Assembly: GCF_019977395.1 (NCBI RefSeq) | Contig: NZ_AP024660.1 | Location: 4,030,001 to 4,094,000, forward strand | Direction: 5' to 3' | Length of the DNA: 64,000 nucleotides | From: Arthrobacter sp. NicSoilC5 | GTDB lineage: Bacteria > Actinomycetota > Actinomycetes > Actinomycetales > Micrococcaceae | In this document: piece after piece, positions 34,080 through 41,202 of the stretch | How positions within the stretch are numbered: the first letter of the stretch is position 1 | How the letters are laid out: each line of letters begins with the position of its first letter | Translations under genes and position numbers: made by a program | Notes under the pieces: generated by a model | Told to the model about the DNA's origin: nothing | The model's input: only the letters and a program-made list of their open reading frames with translations | Databases searched by the model: none

Positions 34080-35084
34080 GTGTCCCACCGTAACGCGTTT
34101 TTGGCTCATTCGGGTCGTCTGCAGCTGGCCCGGTGCATTGTGGTGGATGGGTGGCCGTTACGCCGGGCTGCTGAGCGGTTCAACGTCTCCGTCCCGACGG
34201 CCGCGCGCTGGTCCCGCCGCTACCTGGAACTGGGCGAGGCAGGGCTGGAGGACCGCAGGAGCCGGCCCCTGACCTGCCCGCACAGGACCCGGGTGCGCAC
34301 CGAGCGGCGCGTGCTGGGGCTGCGGGTGAACCGGCGCTGGGGTCCGGCACGGATCGCCTACCACCTGCGTCTGAACGTCTCCACGGTGCACCGCATCCTG
34401 AGCCGCTACCTTTGTCCGCCGCTGCGGTTCACCGACCCGGCAACAGGGATCAGGGTCCGTGGCCGGGACCGCGCCAACCGGTACGAATATGCCTGGCCGG
34501 GGGAAATGATCCATGTGGACATCAAGAAGCTCGGCCGGATCCCCAACGGTGGTGGACACCGCATCCACGGGCGGGTGCAGGGCGAAGCGAACTCCAGGGC
34601 CCGGAACGTCGCGGAAGGCCGGCCCAAGGACCGCGGCCAGGTTCGCGGCTACACCTTCCTGCACCACGCCGTGGATGACCATTCCCGGTTCGTGTACTCC
34701 GAGATCCTGCCGGACGAAACCAAAGAGACCGCGTCGGCGTTCATGCGCAACGCCATCGCCGCGTTTGCCGCCCAGGGCGTCAAAATCCAGAGGGTGCTCA
34801 CGGACAACGGCGCTTGCTACCGCTCCCGCGCCTTCGCAGCAGTCCTGGGCGAAGCCGGGATCAGGCACAAACGCACCCGGCCGTACCGGCCCCAAACCAA
34901 CGGCAAGGTCGAACGCTTCAACCGCATCCTGCAAGAAGAATGGGCCTACGCCAAGGCCTACAGCTCAGAAGCCGAACGGCAATCCTGCTACCCCGACTTC
35001 ATCGAGTACTACAATCAGCGCAGGCCACACACTGCACTCAAAGGCGCCTCACCCGCCAGCCGTGTCACCAACCAACCGGGTTAG
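34080..35084 (+). CDS. IS481-family transposase
   Basis: A 334-residue DDE transposase. The N-terminal helix-turn-helix is WPLRRAAERFNVSVPTAARW. An rve integrase core follows, with the catalytic residues in HVDIKKLG (first Asp), VLTDNGACYRS (second Asp) and NGKVERFNRILQEEW (Glu). The YNQRRPHTALKG segment near the C-terminus is typical. The start is taken as GTG 34080 with GGAGG five bases upstream; an ATG at 34038 in the same frame would add 14 residues but lies inside the hairpin region. The last codon and stop fall in the right inverted repeat. Confidence 0.93.
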   Translation: MSHRNAFLAHSGRLQLARCIVVDGWPLRRAAERFNVSVPTAARWSRRYLELGEAGLEDRRSRPLTCPHRTRVRTERRVLGLRVNRRWGPARIAYHLRLNVSTVHRILSRYLCPPLRFTDPATGIRVRGRDRANRYEYAWPGEMIHVDIKKLGRIPNGGGHRIHGRVQGEANSRARNVAEGRPKDRGQVRGYTFLHHAVDDHSRFVYSEILPDETKETASAFMRNAIAAFAAQGVKIQRVLTDNGACYRSRAFAAVLGEAGIRHKRTRPYRPQTNGKVERFNRILQEEWAYAKAYSSEAERQSCYPDFIEYYNQRRPHTALKGASPASRVTNQPG

Positions 35085-35088
35085 TACA
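35060..35088 (-). repeat. Right terminal inverted repeat of the IS
   Basis: The complement reads TGTACTAACCCGGTTGGTTG and on to GTGACACGG, matching the left end at 24 of 29 bases. The transposase stop (35082-35084) is within it. The right copy of the 6-bp duplication GCTAGC follows at 35089-35094. Confidence 0.9.
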
Positions 35089-35122
35089 GCTAGCCGCCGG
35101 CCGGCTCGCAGGGCAGGACGTA

Positions 35123-35155
35123 CGACGGCGGCACTCCAGGAGGGTGCTGCCGTCG
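35123..35155 (+). terminator. Terminator formerly belonging to terC
   Basis: A 12-bp stem, CGACGGCGGCAC with GTGCTGCCGTCG (one G-T wobble), and a 9-base loop. Remove the IS and one GCTAGC copy and this hairpin lies about 35 bases after the terC stop, the normal distance. It may also serve the convergent beta-CASP gene. Confidence 0.7.
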
Positions 35156-35225
35156 CCCTGATGACAGGCAACCGAGCGAGTGGGGAGGATTTACGTGCCG
35201 GAGGGCAGGGGGCTGCAATCCCTTT

Positions 35226-36611
35226 TCAACGCGGCTTGTCCAGTGAGATGGTTTCCATGTGCTCCGGGACGCGGACCCTCCAACCGAGCTGACGTTTGAT
35301 CCTGGCCCGGAGGGCATCAGAGGCATCCGGCTCTCCGTGGGTGATGTAGGTCATTGCCGGCGCTTGGGGCGCGGCCTTCATCCACTGGATCAGTTCGTCG
35401 GAGTCCGCATGAGCGGACAGCCCTTCCATCTGGATGACCTCCGCCTCGATACTGACGTCCTGGCCGTAGATCCGGAGGTGCTGTTGGCCTGCGGCGAGGG
35501 AGGCGCCCCGGGTTCCCCCTGCCTGGTAGCCGCTGAGAATGATGGCGTTGCGCCTGTCAGGTCCATAGGCAGTGAGGTGGTGCAGGATCCTGCCGCCGGT
35601 GAGCATGCCGCTGGCGGAAATGATGATCATGGGGCCGCCGCGGAGATTGAGCAGTTTGGACTCATCAGGGCTGCGGACAGGCGTCGCCACCTTGTACATG
35701 GCCTCGAATTCGTGTGGCTTGAGCCGGTGTTCTTCGCGGTGGCGCTGGTACATGTCGGAAGCATCGATGGCCATCGGGCTGTTGAGGTAGACCGGGATGG
35801 AGGGGATTGCGTGTCTCGCCAGGAGGCGCGAGATGTGCAGCAGCACTGTTTCGGCCCGGCCCACAGCGAACGCTGCGATCAGGATGACTCCTTGCCGCTT
35901 GGCCACCCTGGTAATGATTTCCCCCAGTTCAGTCTCAGGATCTCCTGCCGGGTGTGCACGGTTCCCGTAGGTGGATTCCGTGACCAGCACATCCACGGGC
36001 TCAAGGCCGCACGGCGCGTACATCAGGGGGTCATGGGCGCGCCCGAGGTCTCCCGTGAAGTGGATGGTGCGTCCGGCCACTTTGAGATGCACCTGTGCGG
36101 CGCCGAGGATGTGGCCGGCGGGAAGGAATGATGCTTCGATTCCTCCGGGCAGGGGGAACGGGCGGTCAAAGTCCCGGGTCTTGAAGTTGTTGAGTGAACG
36201 GACGGCATCTTCGGCGGTGTACAGGGGCCTGGGGGGATGGTGGGATGATGACGCCCTGTGATCTGCGTAGCGGGCTTCCTCTTCCTGAAGGTAGCCGCTG
36301 TCAGGAAGCAGCAGGGTACACAGTTCTGCGGTACCAGGTGTTGCATAGACGGGACCGTGGAAACCGTCGCGCACCAAGGCAGGGACATACCCGCTGTGGT
36401 CCAGGTGGGCATGGGTGAGGACGACTGCATCGATGTCGGCCGGCGTGACATGGAACGGTATGCGGTTACGGTCGCGGAGGAGCTTGTAGCCCTGGAAGAG
36501 CCCGCAATCGACCAGGACCTGGTGTCCTTGTGAACGGACCAGGTACCGGGAACCCGTCACCGTGTCCGTGGCGCCGAGAAACTGCAGCATCGGGGAATGC
36601 TGTTCTCCCAT
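35226..36611 (-). CDS. MBL-fold beta-CASP RNA metallo-hydrolase
   Basis: A 461-residue protein of the metallo-beta-lactamase/beta-CASP nuclease family (archaeal CPSF-like and YSH1-like bacterial group). The metal-binding motif THAHLDHSG contains H67, H69, D71 and H72. Further ligands are in IHFTGDLGR, and the beta-CASP motifs are SASGMLTGGRILHHL and GLSAHADSDELIQWM. The last motif is THGEPDASDALR. These enzymes cut RNA endo- or exonucleolytically using two zinc ions. It lies 49 bases downstream of hsp20 on the same strand, so it may be co-induced with it. GGAGCAGGC precedes the ATG. Confidence 0.9.
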   Translation of the reverse strand: MGEQHSPMLQFLGATDTVTGSRYLVRSQGHQVLVDCGLFQGYKLLRDRNRIPFHVTPADIDAVVLTHAHLDHSGYVPALVRDGFHGPVYATPGTAELCTLLLPDSGYLQEEEARYADHRASSSHHPPRPLYTAEDAVRSLNNFKTRDFDRPFPLPGGIEASFLPAGHILGAAQVHLKVAGRTIHFTGDLGRAHDPLMYAPCGLEPVDVLVTESTYGNRAHPAGDPETELGEIITRVAKRQGVILIAAFAVGRAETVLLHISRLLARHAIPSIPVYLNSPMAIDASDMYQRHREEHRLKPHEFEAMYKVATPVRSPDESKLLNLRGGPMIIISASGMLTGGRILHHLTAYGPDRRNAIILSGYQAGGTRGASLAAGQQHLRIYGQDVSIEAEVIQMEGLSAHADSDELIQWMKAAPQAPAMTYITHGEPDASDALRARIKRQLGWRVRVPEHMETISLDKPR

Positions 36612-36660
36612 GCCTGCTCCTTGTTATCGCGCTGTGGCGGTGGAGGGAAAAGTACCCGCG

Positions 36661-37128
36661 CTAGCCACGGGTGATGGGAAGCTTCTTCGGTTCTGTGGCC
36701 TGCGCTTCGTCGGGAAGCGGCGCGCGGACTTCCAGGACCCCGTTCGTGTAGGTGGCCTTGATGTCTTCTTCCTTTACTCCGTCGGGGAGCGGGATGTTCC
36801 GGCTGAAGGATCCGTAACGGAACTCTGAGCGGTAGCGGCCCTTCTCTTTGTGCTCTTCCTTTTCCTGGCGCTCGGCGCGGATCCGGAGGTAGCCCTCGTC
36901 CATGGTGACTTCGATGTCTTTGTCAGGGTCTACGCCGGGCATTTCGGCCCGCACCACCAGGGTTTTACCGTCGACATACTCATCGACGCGGATGGGGGCG
37001 GGCCCCGCTGCGGAGTCGAACATACGCTCCACGGAGTCCAGCAGGTCAGAGGGGGACCGCAATACGGCGGTGAACGGGGAGGTCCTCCGGGAGCTGGAGA
37101 ACGGGGACCATTTGAGCAGATCAGACAC
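36661..37128 (-). CDS. Hsp20 / alpha-crystallin small heat-shock protein
   Basis: A 155-residue small heat-shock chaperone. A flexible N-terminus (KWSPFSSSRRTSPFTAVLRS) precedes the alpha-crystallin domain (about residues 45-140), with VRAEMPGVDPDKDIEVTMDE, LRIRAERQEKEEHKEKGRYR and FSRNIPLPDGVKEEDIKATY. The C-terminal NGVLEVRAPLP completes the domain. It holds unfolded proteins in an ATP-independent way. It is first in a unit with the beta-CASP gene and faces a universal stress protein gene across a shared 306-bp control region. Confidence 0.93.
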   Translation of the reverse strand: MSDLLKWSPFSSSRRTSPFTAVLRSPSDLLDSVERMFDSAAGPAPIRVDEYVDGKTLVVRAEMPGVDPDKDIEVTMDEGYLRIRAERQEKEEHKEKGRYRSEFRYGSFSRNIPLPDGVKEEDIKATYTNGVLEVRAPLPDEAQATEPKKLPITRG

Positions 37129-37434
37129 GGCAGTTTCTCCAAATTCGATGCAGCGGAAGGCACTCTTGAGGTGCCGGAGTCAGTCCAGTTAATACCCGCG
37201 AACGTTGGGCTGATAGAGACAAAAGGCCCTCCTGCCGGAGCCCGTCACGCACGGCTGCATGCAGGTTTTTGCCGTGGAAAACAGGGGTTTCCGCCCCTGC
37301 CGGCACACGGGCAACACGCTGTACTCTGTGGTCGGGACAGGTGCCCGACCATACGGATGCGGCCCGTACCCACCGTCCGCCCCCAGGACCATGAACGGAT
37401 CTTCAGCATCCGTGGGACAGTGAAAGGAAGCCAC
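37129..37434. promoter_or_regulatory. Shared control region of hsp20 and usp, with two DosR-like sites
   Basis: No gene lies in this 306-base gap. On the minus strand GGGCCTTTTGTCTC (37229-37216) resembles the DosR/DevR box core GGGACTWWAGTCCC. At 37330-37350 a 7-bp inverted repeat GGTCGGG-N7-CCCGACC includes TCGGGAC, a DosR half-site. Both matches are imperfect, and I did not locate a clean -35/-10 pair. Confidence 0.35.
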
Positions 37435-37890
37435 ATGGCCGGCACCGGTTCGTTCTTGATAATTGTGGGTTTTGACGGTTCCGAACATTCCCAGGCAGCA
37501 CTGGCCTGGGCCTTGGACGAGGCACCCCGGCGCAACGGGCAGCTCCGCCTGATTACCGCCTGGAACAAGCCGGCGATGGCGTGGTATCCGGCTGTCCTGG
37601 AAACGGCGGCGGGTGAAATTGCGGCCGAAGCGTCTCCGGAGCAAATCGCCCGGACACTCCAAAATGAGGCGCTGAAGTCCGCCGAAGATGCAGGCGTACC
37701 GGCAGCAGGGCAGCTGGTGAACACGCATTCACCGGCGTCGGCAATTCTCGATGCCGCCAATGACGCGGACCTCATAGTCATCGGTTCCCGGGGGCATGGA
37801 GGATTTCCCGGTTTGCACATGGGTTCTGTCTCAGCCCAGGTGGTCAACTACGCCCAATGTCCTGTCCTGGTGGTCCATACCAGGGCATGA
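37435..37890 (+). CDS. Universal stress protein (UspA domain)
   Basis: A 151-residue single UspA domain. The opening strand is IIVGFDGSEHSQAALAWALD, and the nucleotide-binding loop near the C-terminus reads VIGSRGHGGFPGLHMGSVSA, the G-2X-G-9X-G(S/T) pattern of ATP-binding Usps. It ends with QVVNYAQCPVLVVH. AAAGGAAG precedes ATG 37435 at a good distance. It is transcribed divergently from hsp20, so both may answer the same stress signal. Confidence 0.93.
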   Translation: MAGTGSFLIIVGFDGSEHSQAALAWALDEAPRRNGQLRLITAWNKPAMAWYPAVLETAAGEIAAEASPEQIARTLQNEALKSAEDAGVPAAGQLVNTHSPASAILDAANDADLIVIGSRGHGGFPGLHMGSVSAQVVNYAQCPVLVVHTRA

Positions 37891-38608
37891 TTCCTGGGAA
37901 GGCACTGGCCGGTCCTGGCGGTCGGTTCAGGTGGGGCCGTTCGAAACCCAGGAAAGTTTGGCGGAATGGTACTGCCCCCTGTTGGAAGAGCGGGTCCGGT
38001 CCTAAACTTAAAGCGCCTGCAGGTAACCATCAGATGACGCCGGGTTGTTCAGGACATGAGGATGTCCGAGCCTTCTCTTAGCGAGATCGCGAAGGTACCT
38101 GCAGGTTCTGTGTGTGGAGACTGGTGGGCTTCCCCCTTTGACTGCCACAGTGTGCCGTATTTGGAGGCCCCGGGTCGTGCCCAACCGCAGGGTTGGCGCA
38201 GGAGTCGGGAAGGATTGCCCGACTTCCGCCGGAACCGACCAGCTGGGAGGTTCGCCGCCGCTAAGCTCTTGCGTGGCGTCAGCGGTAGTGGGGGGCTGAC
38301 GCACCAAACTCTTCCTGAACACATCCTCGGGAATCTCCATGTCCGGCCACACGTTCCTGCCTGAAGCGACGCCGGCTTTCGGCACCCGCTGGGCAGCTCC
38401 GCTATATGCCGGCAGCCCGGGGTGCCGCGCAGGGCGAAAGGGTGACCGGCCAGCAGGAGTATGAACGGCGTTTGGAGAATAGGGCCCAGGAACGCGAAGC
38501 CCGGGGGCGGTTCGGGTCGTTCAGGCCTTCCCCGGACGGGCCGCAGATGGCAGATTGTTCCTTGGCGCCGGGATAGCCGGACACGAAAAGATACGCTTAG
38601 GGGGTACC
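37891..38608. other. 718-base stretch with no recognised gene
   Basis: I see no supported gene here, only overlapping open frames without family motifs. One short frame, ATG 38406 to TAG 38576 (56 residues, with QQEYERRLENRAQEREARGR), has a protein-like charged composition but no known relative. An imperfect inverted repeat (CCTGCAGGTA at 38017-38026 and its complement near 38096-38105) is present. The region may be a decayed gene. Confidence 0.4.
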
Positions 38609-39043
38609 ATGGCTCACGCCGAGAACCAGATCACCATCAGCCGTTCGCCCGACGAGGTATATGCGTTCCTGGCCGACGGGCTGAACAACACGGCCTGGCG
38701 TGCAGGCGTTCAGTCGATCTCGCTGAAGAGCGGCACTCCCGGAATGCTTCGCGCGGTATACAAGCAGACGCTGAGCGGACCCGGCGGCCGGCCCATCGAC
38801 GGCGACTACGAGATCACCGCCGCCGAACCCGGCAGGCTCCTCGGCTTCCAGGTGGTGGCCGGTCCTGCCCGCCCGTCCGGCGCCTACCACCTCGGGCCAT
38901 CCGACGGCGGGACAACGGTCCGCTTCACCCTGGACCTGCACCCCAAGGGACTGATGAAACTCGTCGGGCCGATGGTCCAGCGCACCATGGACCAGGAGGT
39001 AGCCCAGCTGGCACAGCTCAAAACAGTCCTCGAGGCGCAGTAG
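38609..39043 (+). CDS. SRPBCC-fold protein (144 aa)
   Basis: A START/Bet v1-like SRPBCC ligand-binding fold. It has an opening strand and helix (ISRSPDEVYAFLADGLNNTA), a central ITAAEPGRLLGFQVV, the strand TVRFTLDLHPKGLMKLVGP and a long C-terminal helix ending KTVLEAQ. Many members bind small hydrophobic molecules, or are polyketide cyclase-like or toxin-related proteins; nothing here tells which. The start is ATG 38609, with TAGGGGG upstream. Confidence 0.78.
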   Translation: MAHAENQITISRSPDEVYAFLADGLNNTAWRAGVQSISLKSGTPGMLRAVYKQTLSGPGGRPIDGDYEITAAEPGRLLGFQVVAGPARPSGAYHLGPSDGGTTVRFTLDLHPKGLMKLVGPMVQRTMDQEVAQLAQLKTVLEAQ

Positions 39044-39196
39044 GAGGCCGGCACCCAAGCCAATGCCTTGCGGGACGAGCACGCAGGGGAGGACTCCCCA
39101 TCCCGCGCCCTGTCATTTCATCCAATCGGTGTGCTTATATGGCCCTGCGTTGCAGCGCGCCAGCTGCATCGAGCCACCCACCACGTTGGAGAAATC

Positions 39197-39694
39197 ATGA
39201 AGGTCCCGCAGGGCAAATTGAAATTCAAAGGCTTATCGGCGCTTGTCGCCGTCGCACTGACCGCCGGGGCATCCCTGGTGGCGGCGGTTCCTGCCGACGC
39301 CGCGAACCTGTGCGGCACGGGCTACACCTATATCGGGTCGCACCCCATCACCGTGCCCAGCTACAGCAAGGACTACCGGTACGGAAAGCCGGGTACCAAA
39401 ACCGGGTCCATTGACGTGTACTGGAACTCCACAGCACGCAAGAACTGCTCAGTGGCCTACGCCTATGGCCCCACCTACGGGGTAAGGATGTACCGCGAGA
39501 ACATGATCGGCAGGTACCCTTCCTACGGCCCGGACGATGTTTCGCATGACTACTACTCCTACTATGCGGGACCGGTCTACACGGACACCCAACCGGTCGG
39601 TGGCCAGTGCATCACACTGGACGCGAGCTTCGGGCCTAACTCGACCGACAAATTCAGCTGGGGAGCAGCGTTCTACAGCCCGGTGCACTGCTGA
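39197..39694 (+). CDS. Secreted Tyr-rich hypothetical protein
   Basis: A 165-residue protein with a clear Sec signal peptide (LSALVAVALTAGASLVAAVP, cleavage after ADA at about residue 35). The mature part is rich in Tyr and Gly (YSKDYRYGKPG, HDYYSYYAGPVYT). It has four cysteines (NLCGTG, KNCSVAY, GQCITLD and the final Cys), enough for two disulfides. TTGGAGAAATC precedes the ATG. It is probably a small secreted or surface protein; I do not know a family. A terminator follows 16 bases after the stop. Confidence 0.7.
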   Translation: MKVPQGKLKFKGLSALVAVALTAGASLVAAVPADAANLCGTGYTYIGSHPITVPSYSKDYRYGKPGTKTGSIDVYWNSTARKNCSVAYAYGPTYGVRMYRENMIGRYPSYGPDDVSHDYYSYYAGPVYTDTQPVGGQCITLDASFGPNSTDKFSWGAAFYSPVHC

Positions 39695-39709
39695 GCCATT
39701 GAATGACGA

Positions 39710-39737
39710 CGGCGGCATCCACGGCTGGGTGCCGCCG
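39710..39737 (+). terminator. Terminator after the secreted Tyr-rich protein gene
   Basis: An 11-bp stem, CGGCGGCATCC with GGGTGCCGCCG (one wobble), and a 6-base loop ACGGCT, followed by CTGCTGTTTGG. It is one more member of the CGACGGCGGC hairpin family. Confidence 0.65.
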
Positions 39738-39806
39738 CTGCTGTTTGGTGCCCTAGCGTGAGGCAGTCACACTGGAGGCTGCACCCCCCAACGAAAGCAG
39801 GACCCC

Positions 39807-40073
39807 GTGATCACTCTCCAGCAGGACGCCGACGGTTTCGTCCGCATGAACCGCCACTACCCGGCCAGTGTCCGGATCCGGATTGCCTTCAACGATGGCA
39901 GCACCGGCGAGTTTTCCGGTCGGGTCCTCAACAACGCCTACGACGCCGCGCTCGCCGAGTTCCGCGCCCAGAACGGCCTCGACGCGAAGGGCTTCAACCG
40001 GACTCCGGCAGGCCGTACCAACTCCGGCAACAAACTGGACTTCGTTCCCGTGCACCCGGGCATGGGGGAGTAG
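39807..40073 (+). CDS. Hypothetical protein (88 aa)
   Basis: An 88-residue protein with a beta-rich first half (ASVRIRIAFNDGSTGEFSGR) and a helical segment (AYDAALAEFRAQNGLDAKGF) that ends in a basic, Asn-containing tail. There is no signal peptide or membrane span. ACGAAAGCAGGA upstream is a usable ribosome site. It is convergent with the SnoaL-like gene at 40098. Not recognised. Confidence 0.55.
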   Translation: MITLQQDADGFVRMNRHYPASVRIRIAFNDGSTGEFSGRVLNNAYDAALAEFRAQNGLDAKGFNRTPAGRTNSGNKLDFVPVHPGMGE

Positions 40074-40097
40074 CCGGAGCGACAAGCCTGCGGGTGG

Positions 40098-40496
40098 TCA
40101 CACGGCAAGTGCATCGGCATGCCGGTGAGCAACCTTCCACTGCCCGCCCTCGCGCCGGTAGACCTGCGTGGCCCGGAGCGTGAGGCCGGTGGGCTCGCCG
40201 TCCCGGCGGAATGAGATGCGTTCGATGCCGGCGGTGTAGGCCATGTCTCCTATGACGTCGCATGCCTGCAACTCGAACTCGTACGATGTGCAGTTGGAAA
40301 AGCTGTTTTCCAGGAACCTGAAGATTTGCTCTACTTCTGCCAGCCCGTAGGCGTTGCGGAAGGCTCCCAGGATGCTCACCGGCTCACCTTGCGACCAGAT
40401 GGCGCGCCGGGGGTCCGCGTCGCCGTTGTGCAGGGAGACTTCCGCGTCGTGCAGGGTCGTTTTGACCCACTGAATGAAGTCTTCGCGGTCACTCAT
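40098..40496 (-). CDS. SnoaL-like / DUF4440 nuclear-transport-factor-2 fold protein
   Basis: A 132-residue NTF2-like protein. The long N-terminal helix region (FIQWVKTTLHDAEVSLHNGD) is followed by RAIWSQGEPVSILGAF, the motif in which W-S..EPV-S-LGA is typical of the YybH/ketosteroid-isomerase-like group. The final strand RREGGQWKVAHRHAD is also characteristic. The ATG at 40496 was chosen because MSDREDF starts the conserved part; a longer N-terminus has no homology that I recognise. Substrate unknown. Confidence 0.75.
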   Translation of the reverse strand: MSDREDFIQWVKTTLHDAEVSLHNGDADPRRAIWSQGEPVSILGAFRNAYGLAEVEQIFRFLENSFSNCTSYEFELQACDVIGDMAYTAGIERISFRRDGEPTGLTLRATQVYRREGGQWKVAHRHADALAV

Positions 40497-40561
40497 GGCG
40501 TCAAGGTACCCGTGCCGTGCGGGCCCGGCAAGGGGGAAAGCACCGGTGCAGTAACCGGTGG

Positions 40562-41179
40562 TTACGCCTGCCCGGCGCTGTCCTGGTGGGCCGTCACCAC
40601 AAAGTGTTCCACCCGCCGGTCCGGAACCAGCCAGATCAGCGCGACGATGGTGAAGACCGCGACTCCCAGCAGCGGCTGAACGAAGGTGAGGGCGATGCCG
40701 GTGAGGTAGATCAGCGGCGAGGCCTTGCCCTTCCAGTCCTTGCCTACGGCCTGGGCCAGGGCCCCATCCTTGCCCTGCACGGCGATCAGCCGCCGCTCCA
40801 GGATGAAGTAGGCGATCGCGGCGCACAAAAGGTTGACGCCGTACAGCAGCACGGGAACCTGCAGGAAACCGGACTCGTCCATCCACCGGGTGGTAAACGG
40901 GAACAGGGACAGCCAGAAGAGCAGGTGGAGGTTGGCCCAGAGGATGCCCCCGCTCACCCGGCTGGCGAGGTGGATCATGTGGTGGTGGTTGTTCCAGTAG
41001 ATCCCCACATACACGAAGCTCAGGAGGTAGGTGAAGATCGTGGGCAGGATGGCGGCGACGCCTGCCCACGTGGGTTCCTCGGGCGTGTGCAGTTCCAGCA
41101 CCATGATGGTGATGATGATCGCCAGTACGCCGTCGCTGAAAGCCTCAAGCCGGTTTTTATTCACCCGAACATCATGCAC
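40562..41179 (-). CDS. TMEM175-family potassium channel protein
   Basis: A 205-residue six-span protein of the TMEM175 (DUF1211) family. The hallmark RxxxFSDG motif is in RLEAFSDGVLAIIITIMVLE at about residue 10. A second family motif YWNNHHHMIHLASRVSG follows near 60, with LLFWLSLFPFTT after it. Bacterial members form K+-selective tetrameric channels whose FSDG helix lines the pore. The ATG at 41179 gives the usual short N-terminus. Confidence 0.9.
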   Translation of the reverse strand: MHDVRVNKNRLEAFSDGVLAIIITIMVLELHTPEEPTWAGVAAILPTIFTYLLSFVYVGIYWNNHHHMIHLASRVSGGILWANLHLLFWLSLFPFTTRWMDESGFLQVPVLLYGVNLLCAAIAYFILERRLIAVQGKDGALAQAVGKDWKGKASPLIYLTGIALTFVQPLLGVAVFTIVALIWLVPDRRVEHFVVTAHQDSAGQA

Positions 41180-41202
41180 GCAAAGTCACGTGGACAGGGG
41201 CC

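Larger units (their letters stand above)
33972..35088 (+). mobile_element. IS481-family insertion sequence, intact (1117 bp)
   Basis: The element begins TGTACT and ends AGTACA. Its 29-base terminal inverted repeats agree at 24 positions. A 6-bp target duplication GCTAGC flanks it exactly (33966-33971 and 35089-35094). One transposase gene fills it, and the transposase stop lies inside the right repeat. Precise ends and an open reading frame indicate a complete and probably recent copy. The insertion is directly behind terC. Confidence 0.93.

Noticed and set aside
38008..38385. 125-codon minus frame and 102-codon plus frame in the orphan gap
   Set aside because: They overlap each other, have no ribosome site or motifs that I recognise, and neither fits a family.
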